This document shows positions 8,072 through 16,169 of a DNA stretch of 37,800 nt, piece after piece. Location: positions 1 through 37,800 of the forward strand of contig JAILFA010000036.1 of assembly GCA_024687125.1 (NCBI GenBank). Reading direction: 5' to 3'. Position numbers and translations under genes: made by a program. Every line of letters starts with the position of its first letter. Positions within the stretch are counted from its first letter, which is position 1. Under the pieces are notes generated by a model. The model searched no databases. It saw only the letters and a list, made by a program, of their open reading frames with translations, and was not told where the DNA came from. This stretch comes from Lachnospiraceae bacterium (GTDB lineage Bacteria; Bacillota; Clostridia; Lachnospirales; Lachnospiraceae).

Positions 8072-8703
8072 AGTCCTTTGATGATCTCGCACAGCTTCTC
8101 TGCCAGCACTCTGTGCCCCTCCGGTGTCAGATGCAGCGAGTCGGTCTCAGAGGGATAGATATGCTGTGCCGCGTCGAAAAACACGCAGCCGTAAAGGTCC
8201 GCGATCTTTTTGTAATACTTCGGAAACTGACGGGAGGTCTCCACGGAGGCATCTCCGAAATCCTCATAATACGGTGAAGTCCGGATGCCCGTTCCGATCT
8301 CCGGCGGCGATACAAGGATGATCTTCGGAACGAAGCCCTGCTTTTCGAACGTAAAGCTCCGGATCACCTGCAGCAGCTGCCCGGCGCCCTCCGCGATCTC
8401 CTGCGCTTTCAGATGGAACTTGGCCTTGAGGTCGTTGCTGCCCAGCATGAGGACCACGATGTCCACGGGCTTGTGCGACTGCAGGCACGGGCGCAGATAG
8501 TTCAGGCCGTTCTTCCACTCGTCGATCGGGTCATCGTTGACGGTCGTCCGCCCGTTGCATCCCTCCTCGACTACGTGATAGTCCTCCCCGAGGAGCATCT
8601 GAAGCCGTCCGGGGTATCTGACATCCGCCGGATACCGCGCTCCGGTCGCGGGGACAAAACCGTACGTGTTGGAATCACCGTAGCAGAGAACTGTCTTGGT
8701 CAT
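8068..8703 (-). CDS. SGNH/GDSL-type esterase
   Basis: A 211-aa cytoplasmic SGNH hydrolase, close in layout to TesA/arylesterase-like proteins. All blocks are visible: GDSNTYG at 9-15 (nucleophile Ser), the GCNGRTT glycine, GSNDLK with the oxyanion Asn, and SLHLTPEGH with the catalytic His. GGAGG lies 8 nt before the ATG. It overlaps the YgjP-like gene by 4 nt and starts 20 nt after the rhomboid gene. Probably a carboxyl ester hydrolase or deacetylase of small substrates. Confidence 0.88.
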   Translation of the reverse strand: MTKTVLCYGDSNTYGFVPATGARYPADVRYPGRLQMLLGEDYHVVEEGCNGRTTVNDDPIDEWKNGLNYLRPCLQSHKPVDIVVLMLGSNDLKAKFHLKAQEIAEGAGQLLQVIRSFTFEKQGFVPKIILVSPPEIGTGIRTSPYYEDFGDASVETSRQFPKYYKKIADLYGCVFFDAAQHIYPSETDSLHLTPEGHRVLAEKLCEIIKGL

Positions 8704-8723
8704 CCTGTTTTCCTCCGAATGTT

Positions 8724-9296
8724 CTATTTCTTCCGGTTAAACACATACCCGACACCGGCTCCGATCAGGCCGCCGATGATATGCGACAGGTTTGAGATAT
8801 TGTCGTTGACAAAAATGCCGTCATAGACCTGCTGCCCAATGTAGATCACGAATACAAGGATAAAGGTGAGAGGGATCTCACCGTCCTTAAAGCTCGTAAA
8901 GGAAGTCAGCAGGATAAACGCGAACACCACGCCGCTGGCACCGCAAAGAGCGACATCCCAGAAGAAAATATAGTTGACCAGACCTGTGATGAGCGCCGTG
9001 ATCAGGATCACCGACAGTACCCTCTTCGAGCCGTACTTCTCCTCGATCATGGGACCCAGCAGCAGAATGTAGGCCATGTTTCCGATGTAGTGATCCCACC
9101 CCGCGTGTCCCAGCACATGGGTAAAGAACCGCACATAGGTCATCGGGGACGCAAGTGACGAATGGTATGTAGAAAAAACAGCCGTCGTACTGCCGCCTCC
9201 CGTCGCGATACCGATCAGCATCACCACGAGACAGACGAACGCAAAGCCCAGGACGACCGGCGCGTTAAAGGTGATCTTCAGGTTCGGTTTCTTCAT
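8724..9296 (-). CDS. rhomboid-family intramembrane serine protease
   Basis: 190 aa with about six transmembrane helices. The dyad is Ser121 in CGASGVVFA and His172 in SNLSHIIGG. The first helix-loop has the rhomboid HxxxHxxxxHxxxN pattern (HVLGHAGWDHYIGN, His60/His64/Asn73). It is a compact six-helix form without extra cytosolic domains. AAAGGAGG lies upstream of the ATG. It follows the nuclease-helicase gene by 16 nt. Substrates are unknown. Confidence 0.92.
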   Translation of the reverse strand: MKKPNLKITFNAPVVLGFAFVCLVVMLIGIATGGGSTTAVFSTYHSSLASPMTYVRFFTHVLGHAGWDHYIGNMAYILLLGPMIEEKYGSKRVLSVILITALITGLVNYIFFWDVALCGASGVVFAFILLTSFTSFKDGEIPLTFILVFVIYIGQQVYDGIFVNDNISNLSHIIGGLIGAGVGYVFNRKK

Positions 9297-9312
9297 ATCT
9301 TTCTTTCCTCCT

Positions 9313-10806
9313 TTATCTTTGCAGTACGCGGTAGATCTGTTCCATGACCGTCATGTTGTCCTTAACGACGATCGCTATCTTTTCTTTGGCCCTGCTGAGG
9401 CCGTGGAACAGGTTCATGATCCGCGCTGGCGAGCTTTGGCTGTCGGATTCGCGGTTCCGCAGGAATCCCCTTTCATCATAGTAAAAAGTATCATCCAGGA
9501 GCATCACGACCTTGTCAAATTCCCTGCCGGTCACGGTGGCGGACTCGATGCGGGTCAGCCCCTCCCCCGGAAATTCATCCGTCCGTTCATAGTCTGTACC
9601 GAGACTCCGGTCCCAGATGAACATGTAGCCTTCCCTTTCATGATTCATGATCAGGCGGGAGGCCTCCTCCTGATCTCTGCCGTACGTGACCGTCACGTTG
9701 GGATACTCCCTCTTAAACGTGGCCGGTGCGGAAAAAAGAGAACGCAGGAACGCGGACAGTTCGTTGTTCAGACGGATCCGGTTCGTCAGTCTGTATCCTT
9801 TGAAACCCTCCGCCGCTTCGATGACAGGCGAGCCGATCCCCGCGCGCTCCTTTTTGGAAACGCAGTCCACATTGTCATAGGAGATGATCACCGGCGCGCT
9901 CCACTTCTTCCCGTACGTCAGGATCTCGGAAAAAGCGCCCTCGCCCATGCCGTGTCCCTCATCCACGAAGATCGCCGTGTACTCCCGGGAGACCCCCGGC
10001 ATGCTGTTCCTGTAACAGGGATAAAAATCGATGCGCTTGAGCCGTTCATCGAACTCATTCAGCTCCGTCCGCCGCGGCCCAAAATAGAAGACGCACACCG
10101 GGTTTCGATGCGACAGCTGCATCGCGATATCGTACAGAAGGATGGTCTTGCCCGTTCCGGGAAGTCCCGTGAACCCATGCAGCATGTGACCTTCGGAGAT
10201 GCCCTTCAGGATCTGCTTTTTGATATCCCGCTGCTGCGAGGTCAGAAAGTACTCGCGCCGCAGAAACCGCGCGGGATCCGTGAGCGGGGAGAGGAGATAT
10301 TTGTCCGTCTTGAAAAGATCATCGATATCGACGTCCAGGCAGCCGCCCTGCTTCTCCAGCACAGAGGCCAGTTCCTCGAACGAGCTGTTGACGAGGCGGC
10401 CGCTGTTTGACAGACGCACGAGCCGGTCCTGGCCGCTGATGTAGGTGTAGAAATACATGCTCCTGCCGAGCGTCGCAAGATAATACTTATTCTGGATCAG
10501 CTGGCTGCGCACAGCATCGTTTGAAACATTTCCGCTCTTGAGTTCGATATTGACGACCAGTTCGTCGCTGATCCTCAGAAGATCGAATTCCTTGCCGAGC
10601 TTCTGCATTGTGAAGGAATAGAAGAACATCAGAGAGCAGGCGTCACTGTAGACATCCTGCAGCTTTTCCGAAAAGAGCCGCAGTCCCTCGATCTCCCAGG
10701 ATCTGATCTTCATGGCGCGCCCGCGCCGGGACAGCTGCTTTTCGACTTTGGAGAGCAGTTCCGGAGCGTCAAGCCTTGTTAACGCGTAGATATTAACCGG
10801 TCTCAT
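9313..10806 (-). CDS. PD-(D/E)XK-like nuclease / SF1-type ATPase fusion (DUF2075-like)
   Basis: 497 aa. The N-terminal part (about 40-135) looks like a PD-(D/E)XK nuclease core: FDLLRIS (Asp75), then NIELKSG (Glu88-x-Lys90) and Gln105 in a helix. From about 185 there is a P-loop ATPase: Walker A GLPGTGKT (214-221), Walker B IFVDEGHG (279-286), and a C-terminal helicase motif VI GLSRAKEK. The usual SF1 motif III is degenerate (SYDNVD). This matches the DUF2075/Schlafen-like ATPase group. There is no ribosome site: the -10 TATAAT ends 7 nt before the ATG, so the mRNA appears leaderless. It heads an operon with rhomboid, SGNH, YgjP-like and GH36. DNA/RNA processing or defence are possible roles; neither is shown. 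Confidence 0.8.
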   Translation of the reverse strand: MRPVNIYALTRLDAPELLSKVEKQLSRRGRAMKIRSWEIEGLRLFSEKLQDVYSDACSLMFFYSFTMQKLGKEFDLLRISDELVVNIELKSGNVSNDAVRSQLIQNKYYLATLGRSMYFYTYISGQDRLVRLSNSGRLVNSSFEELASVLEKQGGCLDVDIDDLFKTDKYLLSPLTDPARFLRREYFLTSQQRDIKKQILKGISEGHMLHGFTGLPGTGKTILLYDIAMQLSHRNPVCVFYFGPRRTELNEFDERLKRIDFYPCYRNSMPGVSREYTAIFVDEGHGMGEGAFSEILTYGKKWSAPVIISYDNVDCVSKKERAGIGSPVIEAAEGFKGYRLTNRIRLNNELSAFLRSLFSAPATFKREYPNVTVTYGRDQEEASRLIMNHEREGYMFIWDRSLGTDYERTDEFPGEGLTRIESATVTGREFDKVVMLLDDTFYYDERGFLRNRESDSQSSPARIMNLFHGLSRAKEKIAIVVKDNMTVMEQIYRVLQR

Positions 10807-10813
10807 ACCGCTT

Positions 10814-10822
10814 ATTATACCA
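10814..10822 (-). promoter_or_regulatory. extended -10 promoter giving a leaderless transcript
   Basis: TGG-TATAAT on the minus strand with the hexamer at 10819-10814. Counting -12 to -7 for the hexamer places +1 at 10807 or 10806, which is the A of the ATG. No -35 is visible. Confidence 0.65.
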
Positions 10823-10836
10823 CATCCGGCCGATCT

Positions 10837-11289
10837 TCATTTCTGCAGCTGTTCCGAATCCAGGAAGATCGTAAACGGTCCGTCATTGACCAGGGACACT
10901 GCCATATCGGCGCCGAAAACGCCGCACTCGACTCCGGCGACTTCTTTTCTGCACAGCCCGATGATATACTCATACAGTTCCTCGGACCTCTTCGGATCCC
11001 CTGCCAGGGTAAAGCCCGGGCGGTTTCCGTGCCTGCAGTCCGCATAGAGCGTAAACTGTGAGATCAGCAGCAGTTCGCCTCCGACATCCTTAAGCGCCAG
11101 ATTGGTCTTTCCGTTTTCATCGGCAAAGATGCGCAGTCCCAGAAGCTTCTTCACCATCTTATCGGCCACGGCCTCCGTGTCATCCTGTCCGATGCCGATC
11201 AGCACGACAAAGCCTTTGCCGATCTGTCCCACAGTCTGACCGCCGGTCGTCACTAAGCCGTTCGTTACACGCTGTATCAGAAATCTCAT
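10837..11289 (-). CDS. dtd: D-aminoacyl-tRNA deacylase
   Basis: A 150-aa homodimeric editing enzyme that hydrolyses D-aminoacyl-tRNAs (and Gly-tRNA(Ala)) in the cytoplasm. It carries both active-site signatures: SQFTLYAD near residue 77 and NDGPFTI near 135 (the cross-subunit Gly-Pro motif, usually followed by V rather than F). Full family length. The ATG follows the panE stop by 3 nt, so it is the last gene of DUF4037-panE-dtd. Confidence 0.96.
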   Translation of the reverse strand: MRFLIQRVTNGLVTTGGQTVGQIGKGFVVLIGIGQDDTEAVADKMVKKLLGLRIFADENGKTNLALKDVGGELLLISQFTLYADCRHGNRPGFTLAGDPKRSEELYEYIIGLCRKEVAGVECGVFGADMAVSLVNDGPFTIFLDSEQLQK

Positions 11290-11292
11290 CGT

Positions 11293-12234
11293 TCAGCCTC
11301 CCTGTACATAGTCAAAGCGCCCGTCATTCTTTTCCTCGAGCGCCTTGATGAAATGATAGGCATAAGTACAGCAGGGCACCGGCACATGAACCTCAGCCGC
11401 GATCCTGATCAGCACGCCGAGGAACATTTCCACCTCCGTGTGCCTGTGCGCGTCCAGATCCTGCAGTGTAGAAAATCTCGCGCTTTTGTCCACGGTCTGC
11501 CAGGCTGCCGCCGCGTTTCCGGCCATCGGCGGGATCTTTATCCCTTTTGCCTGTGCCACCGCGTGCACCTCGTCATCCATCACATTCCTGAGATACGTGA
11601 CATGCGCGCTGTCCTCATAGGCCCCGTATCCCACGCCCAGCATGGCCTGCGGCAGGTTCCTGCTGATGTTGCTCGCGAACTTGTTCCAGATCTCCCCGGG
11701 CATATCCTGCACGAAGTTACAGCGGACGCCCGTACCGTCAAACAGTTCCTCGACTGCAAGCACGCGCTCTGTCTTTTCGTGCACATCCTTTTCACCGAAG
11801 AACAGGCCGGCTGTCCCCTTTGGATCAAAGAGGATCTCCCCGCCGTCGCGCCAGGACTGTATCCGCATGATGGAGTACAGCATGTGCTCCGGCCCTGCCG
11901 CCGCGCCGACGATCTCCTCGCTGTCGATCCCGTTGAGAAGCGACAGGATGATCGTTCTCTCTGTCGTGATCTCAGCCGCCATGCGGGCAGCCTCATGAAC
12001 CGCCTCGTACTTGACCGCGATCAGGATGAGATCCGCGCCGTACGCTTCCTGCGGGGTCTCCACGGCAGGAAAAAGTGTCCGGCCGTTGATCTTAAGCCCC
12101 TGTTTCTGAAGGCGTTCCCGCCGTTCTCCTTCGGCGATCACGGAGAAGCTGACGCTCTCCTTTTTCATGAGCCCCTCAACAAAGTAGGCGCCCACCGCGC
12201 CCGCGCCGATCAGGACAACCTTTTCAATCTTCAT
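11293..12234 (-). CDS. panE: ketopantoate reductase family (2-dehydropantoate 2-reductase)
   Basis: 313 aa. The N-terminal Rossmann fold begins with the NADP-binding GAGAVG (10-15), followed by an ApbA/PanE C-terminal helical domain. The catalytic Lys185 lies in EIWNKFASN, and the substrate-binding segment SARFSTLQDLDAHRHTEVE replaces the usual S-ML-D-E-GR-TE. The role would be NADPH-dependent reduction of ketopantoate to pantoate for coenzyme A. No panB/panC is adjacent and the motif is somewhat divergent, so another 2-oxoacid substrate is possible. The start overlaps the DUF4037 stop as ATGA. Confidence 0.85.
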   Translation of the reverse strand: MKIEKVVLIGAGAVGAYFVEGLMKKESVSFSVIAEGERRERLQKQGLKINGRTLFPAVETPQEAYGADLILIAVKYEAVHEAARMAAEITTERTIILSLLNGIDSEEIVGAAAGPEHMLYSIMRIQSWRDGGEILFDPKGTAGLFFGEKDVHEKTERVLAVEELFDGTGVRCNFVQDMPGEIWNKFASNISRNLPQAMLGVGYGAYEDSAHVTYLRNVMDDEVHAVAQAKGIKIPPMAGNAAAAWQTVDKSARFSTLQDLDAHRHTEVEMFLGVLIRIAAEVHVPVPCCTYAYHFIKALEEKNDGRFDYVQGG

Positions 12235-13196
12235 CTTCCCTGTTCCTCCTGCAGTATGCTGTTGACATATTTCTCCAGATACGGGTCATCCTCGCTGATA
12301 AAACCGTGTCCGCGCAGCATGGAGACGATCTGCTGCGCCAGCTTCTCCGCACCGGTAACGACGGGATCCGCCGTATTAAGCTGATCGGCGTCATACCGCA
12401 CGCCCTTCCACGCGGCTTCGGCGCATGTCAGTGCGGAAAATTTCCGGACAAGTCCGGCAAAAGTGCCGTCTTCATCCATTTCCTCCAGTCTGCGGAACGT
12501 CCACTTGTAGTACGGCGAATATACCCGTTTCATCAGGAAAAACAGTTCCATCGCGGCACGCAGTCCCTCCGCGTGGCAGATCCGGGCAGCGACAATATCG
12601 CCCCGTGTCATGCACCGCGCGTAGTTGACCTGAACGCTTGCGGAAAACCTGTGCAGCTCGCCGGCGATACGGATCCTCCAGATCCTGTCCGGATAATAGG
12701 CAAGGAGCTTATTTCGAAACGCCGTAAAGACACCGGCATCGTCCCGGAACACCCGGCCGTTGACAGCCGTCGCCAGACACGAATGATCGAGCGCTCTCCA
12801 GTCCGCGTCACTGATGCTGCAGTTCCTGACGTCACAGTCGATTCCCAGAATGTTCGAGTAAAAATCATGAACCGTCATAACGCCGCGCCGCTCGCGGAGC
12901 CTCTGTGAAATCCCGCCTGCGCCGTTCTTCGCGGCCATCTCGTTGTATACGATGGACAGAAGATAACCGAATTCCTCCATATCCTCTTCCATGACCCAGA
13001 GACAGACACCGGTCCCGAAATCGTGATCGCGGGAGATCAGGTCATCGTAGCCGAAGCAGTCGGAACCCTCCCCGGCAAGGCCGACGGCAATCCTCGAGGC
13101 ATACTCCGAAAAACGCTTTTCGATCAGCGGAGCAACCTTGTTCTCATAGAACCGCAGGCTGTTTTTTATTGTTTCAGGATACTGATCAGTTTCCAT
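12231..13196 (-). CDS. DUF4037 nucleotidyltransferase-like protein
   Basis: 321 aa. The segment GEGSDCFGYDDLISRDHDFG (43-62) has the GS-x10-DxD arrangement of the nucleotidyltransferase fold and is the hallmark of DUF4037. The rest is helical with conserved aromatic residues. No signal peptide or transmembrane segments. It overlaps panE by 4 nt and is the first gene of the panE-dtd operon. Substrate and reaction are unknown. Confidence 0.82.
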   Translation of the reverse strand: METDQYPETIKNSLRFYENKVAPLIEKRFSEYASRIAVGLAGEGSDCFGYDDLISRDHDFGTGVCLWVMEEDMEEFGYLLSIVYNEMAAKNGAGGISQRLRERRGVMTVHDFYSNILGIDCDVRNCSISDADWRALDHSCLATAVNGRVFRDDAGVFTAFRNKLLAYYPDRIWRIRIAGELHRFSASVQVNYARCMTRGDIVAARICHAEGLRAAMELFFLMKRVYSPYYKWTFRRLEEMDEDGTFAGLVRKFSALTCAEAAWKGVRYDADQLNTADPVVTGAEKLAQQIVSMLRGHGFISEDDPYLEKYVNSILQEEQGR

Positions 13197-13223
13197 GATC
13201 GCCTCTGCTCATCTGCCCGCCTT

Positions 13224-13976
13224 TTACAAGTTGCCGAACAGTTTATCCTTGCACACGCCGCAGAATTCCCGCAGCAGGTTGTTTACGAGAAAGAACGGAT
13301 CCGAACCGGCCGCGATCCCGCAGACATGCTCAAAATCCTGATTTTTCGCGATCGCTGTGCCGCGGTATACGTGGAAGTTGTTGGTCACGATACCGACCCG
13401 CATCTTCCGGAGATCAACGCCCTGCCGCTCAAGCAGTTCACTGCTGCATGCGATGTTCTGGACCGTATTCAGTGCTCGGTCCTCCAGCAGGATCCGTTCC
13501 TCCGGAATGCCGTGCGTGACCAGATACCCGCGCATCCCCTGCGCCTCCGCATACGGTTCATTATACCCCTTTCCGCCGCTGACGATGCAGAGGGTCTCAG
13601 GATTCTCCTTCAGATACTCCGCCGCCTTATCGAGCCGGTACTGCAGCACGACGCTCGGTCCGCTGTCATAGATCTGCGCGCCGAGGACAATGATGCAGTC
13701 CAGTTTTTCCTCACCCTGCTCCCGAAAGTGGCTCAGGATCAGGCCCTCCACAAAAATGAACAGCAAAAGGGCCATGCCGAAGACCGTAAAAGAGGTCAGC
13801 CGGAGCACCTGCGGAACCGTTTTCCAGAACGCGTTCTTTTTGGCGATCGCGTAAAGAAAGGCCAGGAATCCGGTCATCATCCAGATCAGGAAAAAAGAAG
13901 TGCCGCTGCCGACCGCACGGACCGCCAGTCCGTACAGACAGAAAGCGACACCCAGTATCACATAGATGATGGTCAT
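13224..13976 (-). CDS. YdcF/SanA-like membrane protein (DUF218)
   Basis: 250 aa. Three hydrophobic helices (about 3-20, 27-45, 60-80) are followed by a DUF218 domain: VLGAQ (97-101), SGGKG, the EA-x2-M-x2-YL helix, GIPEERILLEDRALNT and the late NNFHVYR. The domain is expected outside the cell or at the membrane face. SanA/ElyC relatives are linked to envelope barrier function and lipid-carrier metabolism; the exact role here is unknown. The ATG follows the Smr stop by 6 nt. Confidence 0.85.
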   Translation of the reverse strand: MTIIYVILGVAFCLYGLAVRAVGSGTSFFLIWMMTGFLAFLYAIAKKNAFWKTVPQVLRLTSFTVFGMALLLFIFVEGLILSHFREQGEEKLDCIIVLGAQIYDSGPSVVLQYRLDKAAEYLKENPETLCIVSGGKGYNEPYAEAQGMRGYLVTHGIPEERILLEDRALNTVQNIACSSELLERQGVDLRKMRVGIVTNNFHVYRGTAIAKNQDFEHVCGIAAGSDPFFLVNNLLREFCGVCKDKLFGNL

Positions 13977-13982
13977 TACCGC

Positions 13983-14240
13983 CTAATACTCCCGGAGCAC
14001 CAGCTCCGTGATCCCTTCATTATCACCGCCCACGATCCGAAGCACCTTGGGATTGCGGCCGTAGCTGTATTCATCCCAGATCATGTCCCGCAGCCCGTGT
14101 CCCCGGTGATATCCGTGGATCAGTCTGATCCGGTAGACCGTCGGATCAGCCTCGCGGATCGCCCTGTCGATCTTCTTTTTCGCCTCCTCCGCACGGAGGC
14201 CGTGCAGATCGATCTCCTGATTGCCCCTTCCCAGTGCCAT
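13983..14240 (-). CDS. small stand-alone Smr-domain protein
   Basis: 85 aa, a single Smr domain. It begins with the DLHGL motif (11-15) and has IHGYHRGHGLRDMI, a variant of the HGxGxG loop, then a C-terminal strand. Smr domains are found in MutS2 and as nicking or RNA/DNA-binding modules; a lone domain of this size may be an RNA endonuclease, but this is not shown. AAGGAGGGAAG precedes the ATG. Confidence 0.82.
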   Translation of the reverse strand: MALGRGNQEIDLHGLRAEEAKKKIDRAIREADPTVYRIRLIHGYHRGHGLRDMIWDEYSYGRNPKVLRIVGGDNEGITELVLREY

Positions 14241-14273
14241 GTGATCTCTTCCCTCCTTAAGCAGCCTAAGGAC

Positions 14274-14282
14274 ATTCTATCA
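14274..14282 (-). promoter_or_regulatory. extended -10 promoter for smr-ydcF
   Basis: TGA-TAGAAT on the minus strand, 27 nt from predicted start to the Smr ATG. The same nonamer recurs upstream of the VWA gene (30461-30469). No clear -35. Confidence 0.5.
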
Positions 14283-14323
14283 CATTTACCTGTTCCTGCG
14301 GGCCATTGTTGCAATGCATCCGC

Positions 14324-15862
14324 TCAGGCTGTTTCATGGCCGATCCTGACGACCTTTGTCGCCACCTTTTCCTGAAACCGCACATCATGTTCAACCAGGA
14401 GCATCGTGGGTTCATAGGTCAGGATCAGCTTCTCGATCTGCATCCGCGAGAACACGTCGATATAGTTGAGCGGCTCATCCCAGATGTACAGATGCGCCGG
14501 CGTGATCAGGCTCGCGGCGATGAGGACCTTTTTCTTCTGACCCTCCGAGTACTCCTCCATGTTTTTTACGAACTGCTCCCGTCCGAGATCGAGCTGCCGG
14601 AGCACCGCGAGGAACAGCCGCTCCTCGAGGCCGCGCCTCTCGGCGAATTCGCGAAGCGACCCCGCAAGAAACGACGTATCCTGACTGACATAGGAGACCG
14701 TCATGCCCGCCGCCACGTCAAAGCGGCCCGAGATCAGGAGTTCCGATGTCTCCGGCCTTCCCATCTTTTGAAAGACCGCACGCAGGATGCTGGACTTCCC
14801 GCACCCGTTCTCGCCGGCCAGAACCAAACGCTCCCCTCTTTTTACCTGAAAGCGCAGCCCTTCGAACAGCTTCTGCGCGGCGCCCGCGTACTGCAGAGCC
14901 AGATCGTCCGCGTCGATCAGGAGTTCCTTGTGGTGCGTAAGAGGCATGACCTTTAAGTCGACCACACGCTCGATATCGTTCAGGAGCCCCTCCTTTTCCT
15001 CGATCTCGCGGTCGATCCGGTTTTCATAGGCCTTGACCCTCGTCTGCATCTTCTTGGTCTTGGCGCCGATAAAGGATCTCGTGGCGATGCTCCTGTCATG
15101 CTCTTTGACCGGATCAAACCCAATCTTGGCACGCTCGCTCTTTTCCGCCCACCGGGCGGTCCTGTCCGCTGCCGCTTTGAGCTTTCCGATCTCCCTCAGG
15201 TGCTTCTCGTTTTCAGCCTGCCGAAAGGCATCCCGCTTTTCCTTGTTTTCCCACCATGAGGAGAAATTTCCCGCCTGCACCTCGATCGATTCCCGGTTCA
15301 GCACGAGCACGTGGTCGCAGACCCCGTCCAGCAGGTCGCGGTCGTGCGACACAAGGATAAATCCCTTCTTCGAAGCAAAGAACTCCTTGACGATCTCCCG
15401 CGCCCTCCCGTCCAGATGGTTGGTCGGCTCGTCGATCAGCAGAAACTCATTGTCCGCCGCGAACAGGACCGCGAGCATCACGCGCGTCCGCTCGCCGAAG
15501 CTCAGTGTCTGAAACGGTCTGTACAGGCACTCCGGATCCATCTTCAGTTCGTCCATCCGGATCAGCACCTGCCACAGCTCGACCTGCGGCTTCCATCCCT
15601 CCATCAGTTCCTCGGCAGTCCTTTGCAGATCCGCGTCGGATACGCGGTACGGAAAGTAGTCAAACCGCTTGCCTGTACTGATACTGCCGCGATACTCATA
15701 CTTCCCCAGGAAAAGATTCAGGAGCGTGGTCTTGCCCTTTCCGTTCCTCCCGATCAACCCGAGCTTCCAGTCCGTGTCGATCCGGAATGTCGTGTTTTCA
15801 AAAATATCATCCGCGCTTCCCTCATAGGAAAACGTCAGATCTGTCACCTGTATCTGTGCCAT
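14324..15862 (-). CDS. Lsa-type ABC-F ribosomal protection ATPase
   Basis: 512 aa with two ABC domains and no membrane part. Domain 1: Walker A GRNGKGKTT (38-46), signature LSFGE, Walker B LLIDEPTNHLD. Domain 2: Walker A GENGCGKSS, signature YSEGQ, Walker B LYIWDEPLNYID. A long charged linker (about 195-310) joins them, the interdomain antibiotic-resistance region that reaches the peptidyl-transferase centre in Lsa/Vga proteins. The overall sequence resembles Lsa(A)-type proteins that dislodge lincosamides, pleuromutilins and streptogramin A. The ATG follows GGAGGTGATG, a very strong site. The upstream leader has attenuator features. Whether it confers resistance is not shown; a housekeeping ABC-F role is the alternative. 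Confidence 0.9.
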   Translation of the reverse strand: MAQIQVTDLTFSYEGSADDIFENTTFRIDTDWKLGLIGRNGKGKTTLLNLFLGKYEYRGSISTGKRFDYFPYRVSDADLQRTAEELMEGWKPQVELWQVLIRMDELKMDPECLYRPFQTLSFGERTRVMLAVLFAADNEFLLIDEPTNHLDGRAREIVKEFFASKKGFILVSHDRDLLDGVCDHVLVLNRESIEVQAGNFSSWWENKEKRDAFRQAENEKHLREIGKLKAAADRTARWAEKSERAKIGFDPVKEHDRSIATRSFIGAKTKKMQTRVKAYENRIDREIEEKEGLLNDIERVVDLKVMPLTHHKELLIDADDLALQYAGAAQKLFEGLRFQVKRGERLVLAGENGCGKSSILRAVFQKMGRPETSELLISGRFDVAAGMTVSYVSQDTSFLAGSLREFAERRGLEERLFLAVLRQLDLGREQFVKNMEEYSEGQKKKVLIAASLITPAHLYIWDEPLNYIDVFSRMQIEKLILTYEPTMLLVEHDVRFQEKVATKVVRIGHETA

Positions 15863-15888
15863 GAGGCATCACCTCCGATCAGGGCCAT

Positions 15889-15918
15889 AAAAAAATCTGC
15901 TTCCTGCCGGAAACAGAT
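15889..15918 (-). terminator. leader (attenuator) terminator upstream of the ABC-F gene
   Basis: A 10-bp stem (ATCTGTTTCC/GGAAGCAGAT, one G-U) with a GGCA loop and then six to seven T on the minus strand ends just 26 nt before the ABC-F ATG. Flanking CAGGGCC (15941-15935) and GGCCCTG (15886-15880) can extend the structure. A terminator here would stop transcription before the gene unless it is relieved. Confidence 0.8.
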
Positions 15919-16064
15919 CATACGTACCAGTGAAGGCCCTGAACACGCCTGTATGCGCATACTTTTATAATGAGACGGCTTCAAAACGACTACGATAATC
16001 CGATCCGGCATACGCAAACAGACCTTTTCAGGCCATTATTACTTGTCTGCATGTACCAAATGAA

Positions 16065-16079
16065 TTATCGAATCTTCAT
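16065..16079 (-). CDS. upstream leader ORF MKIR of the ABC-F gene
   Basis: A five-codon frame (Met-Lys-Ile-Arg-stop) lies 57 nt downstream of the promoter -10, 200 nt before the ABC-F gene. It has a convincing ribosome site, TAGGTG, 5 nt before the ATG. Its position ahead of a terminator is that of a regulatory leader peptide on which a drug-stalled ribosome could act. Translation is inferred. Confidence 0.55.
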   Translation of the reverse strand: MKIR

Positions 16080-16128
16080 TTTTTCACCTACACACGGAAT
16101 GTGCGCCTTTCTCTTTTAATCTTCTGCC

Positions 16129-16157
16129 ACGATATCACAGCCGCAGGGAAAATGCAA
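16129..16157 (-). promoter_or_regulatory. promoter of the ABC-F leader
   Basis: -35 TTGCAT (16157-16152), a 17-nt spacer and -10 TATCGT (16134-16129) preceded by TGA (extended -10). It starts a leader of about 260 nt. A second TATAAA at 15969-15964 could be a downstream -10 but lacks a -35. Confidence 0.6.
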
Positions 16158-16169
16158 GCGTGGTTCGCG

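Noticed and set aside
15863..16157. Metabolite riboswitch upstream of the ABC-F gene
   Set aside because: No known riboswitch consensus could be recognised; uORF, alternative pairing and terminator fit ribosome-mediated attenuation better.
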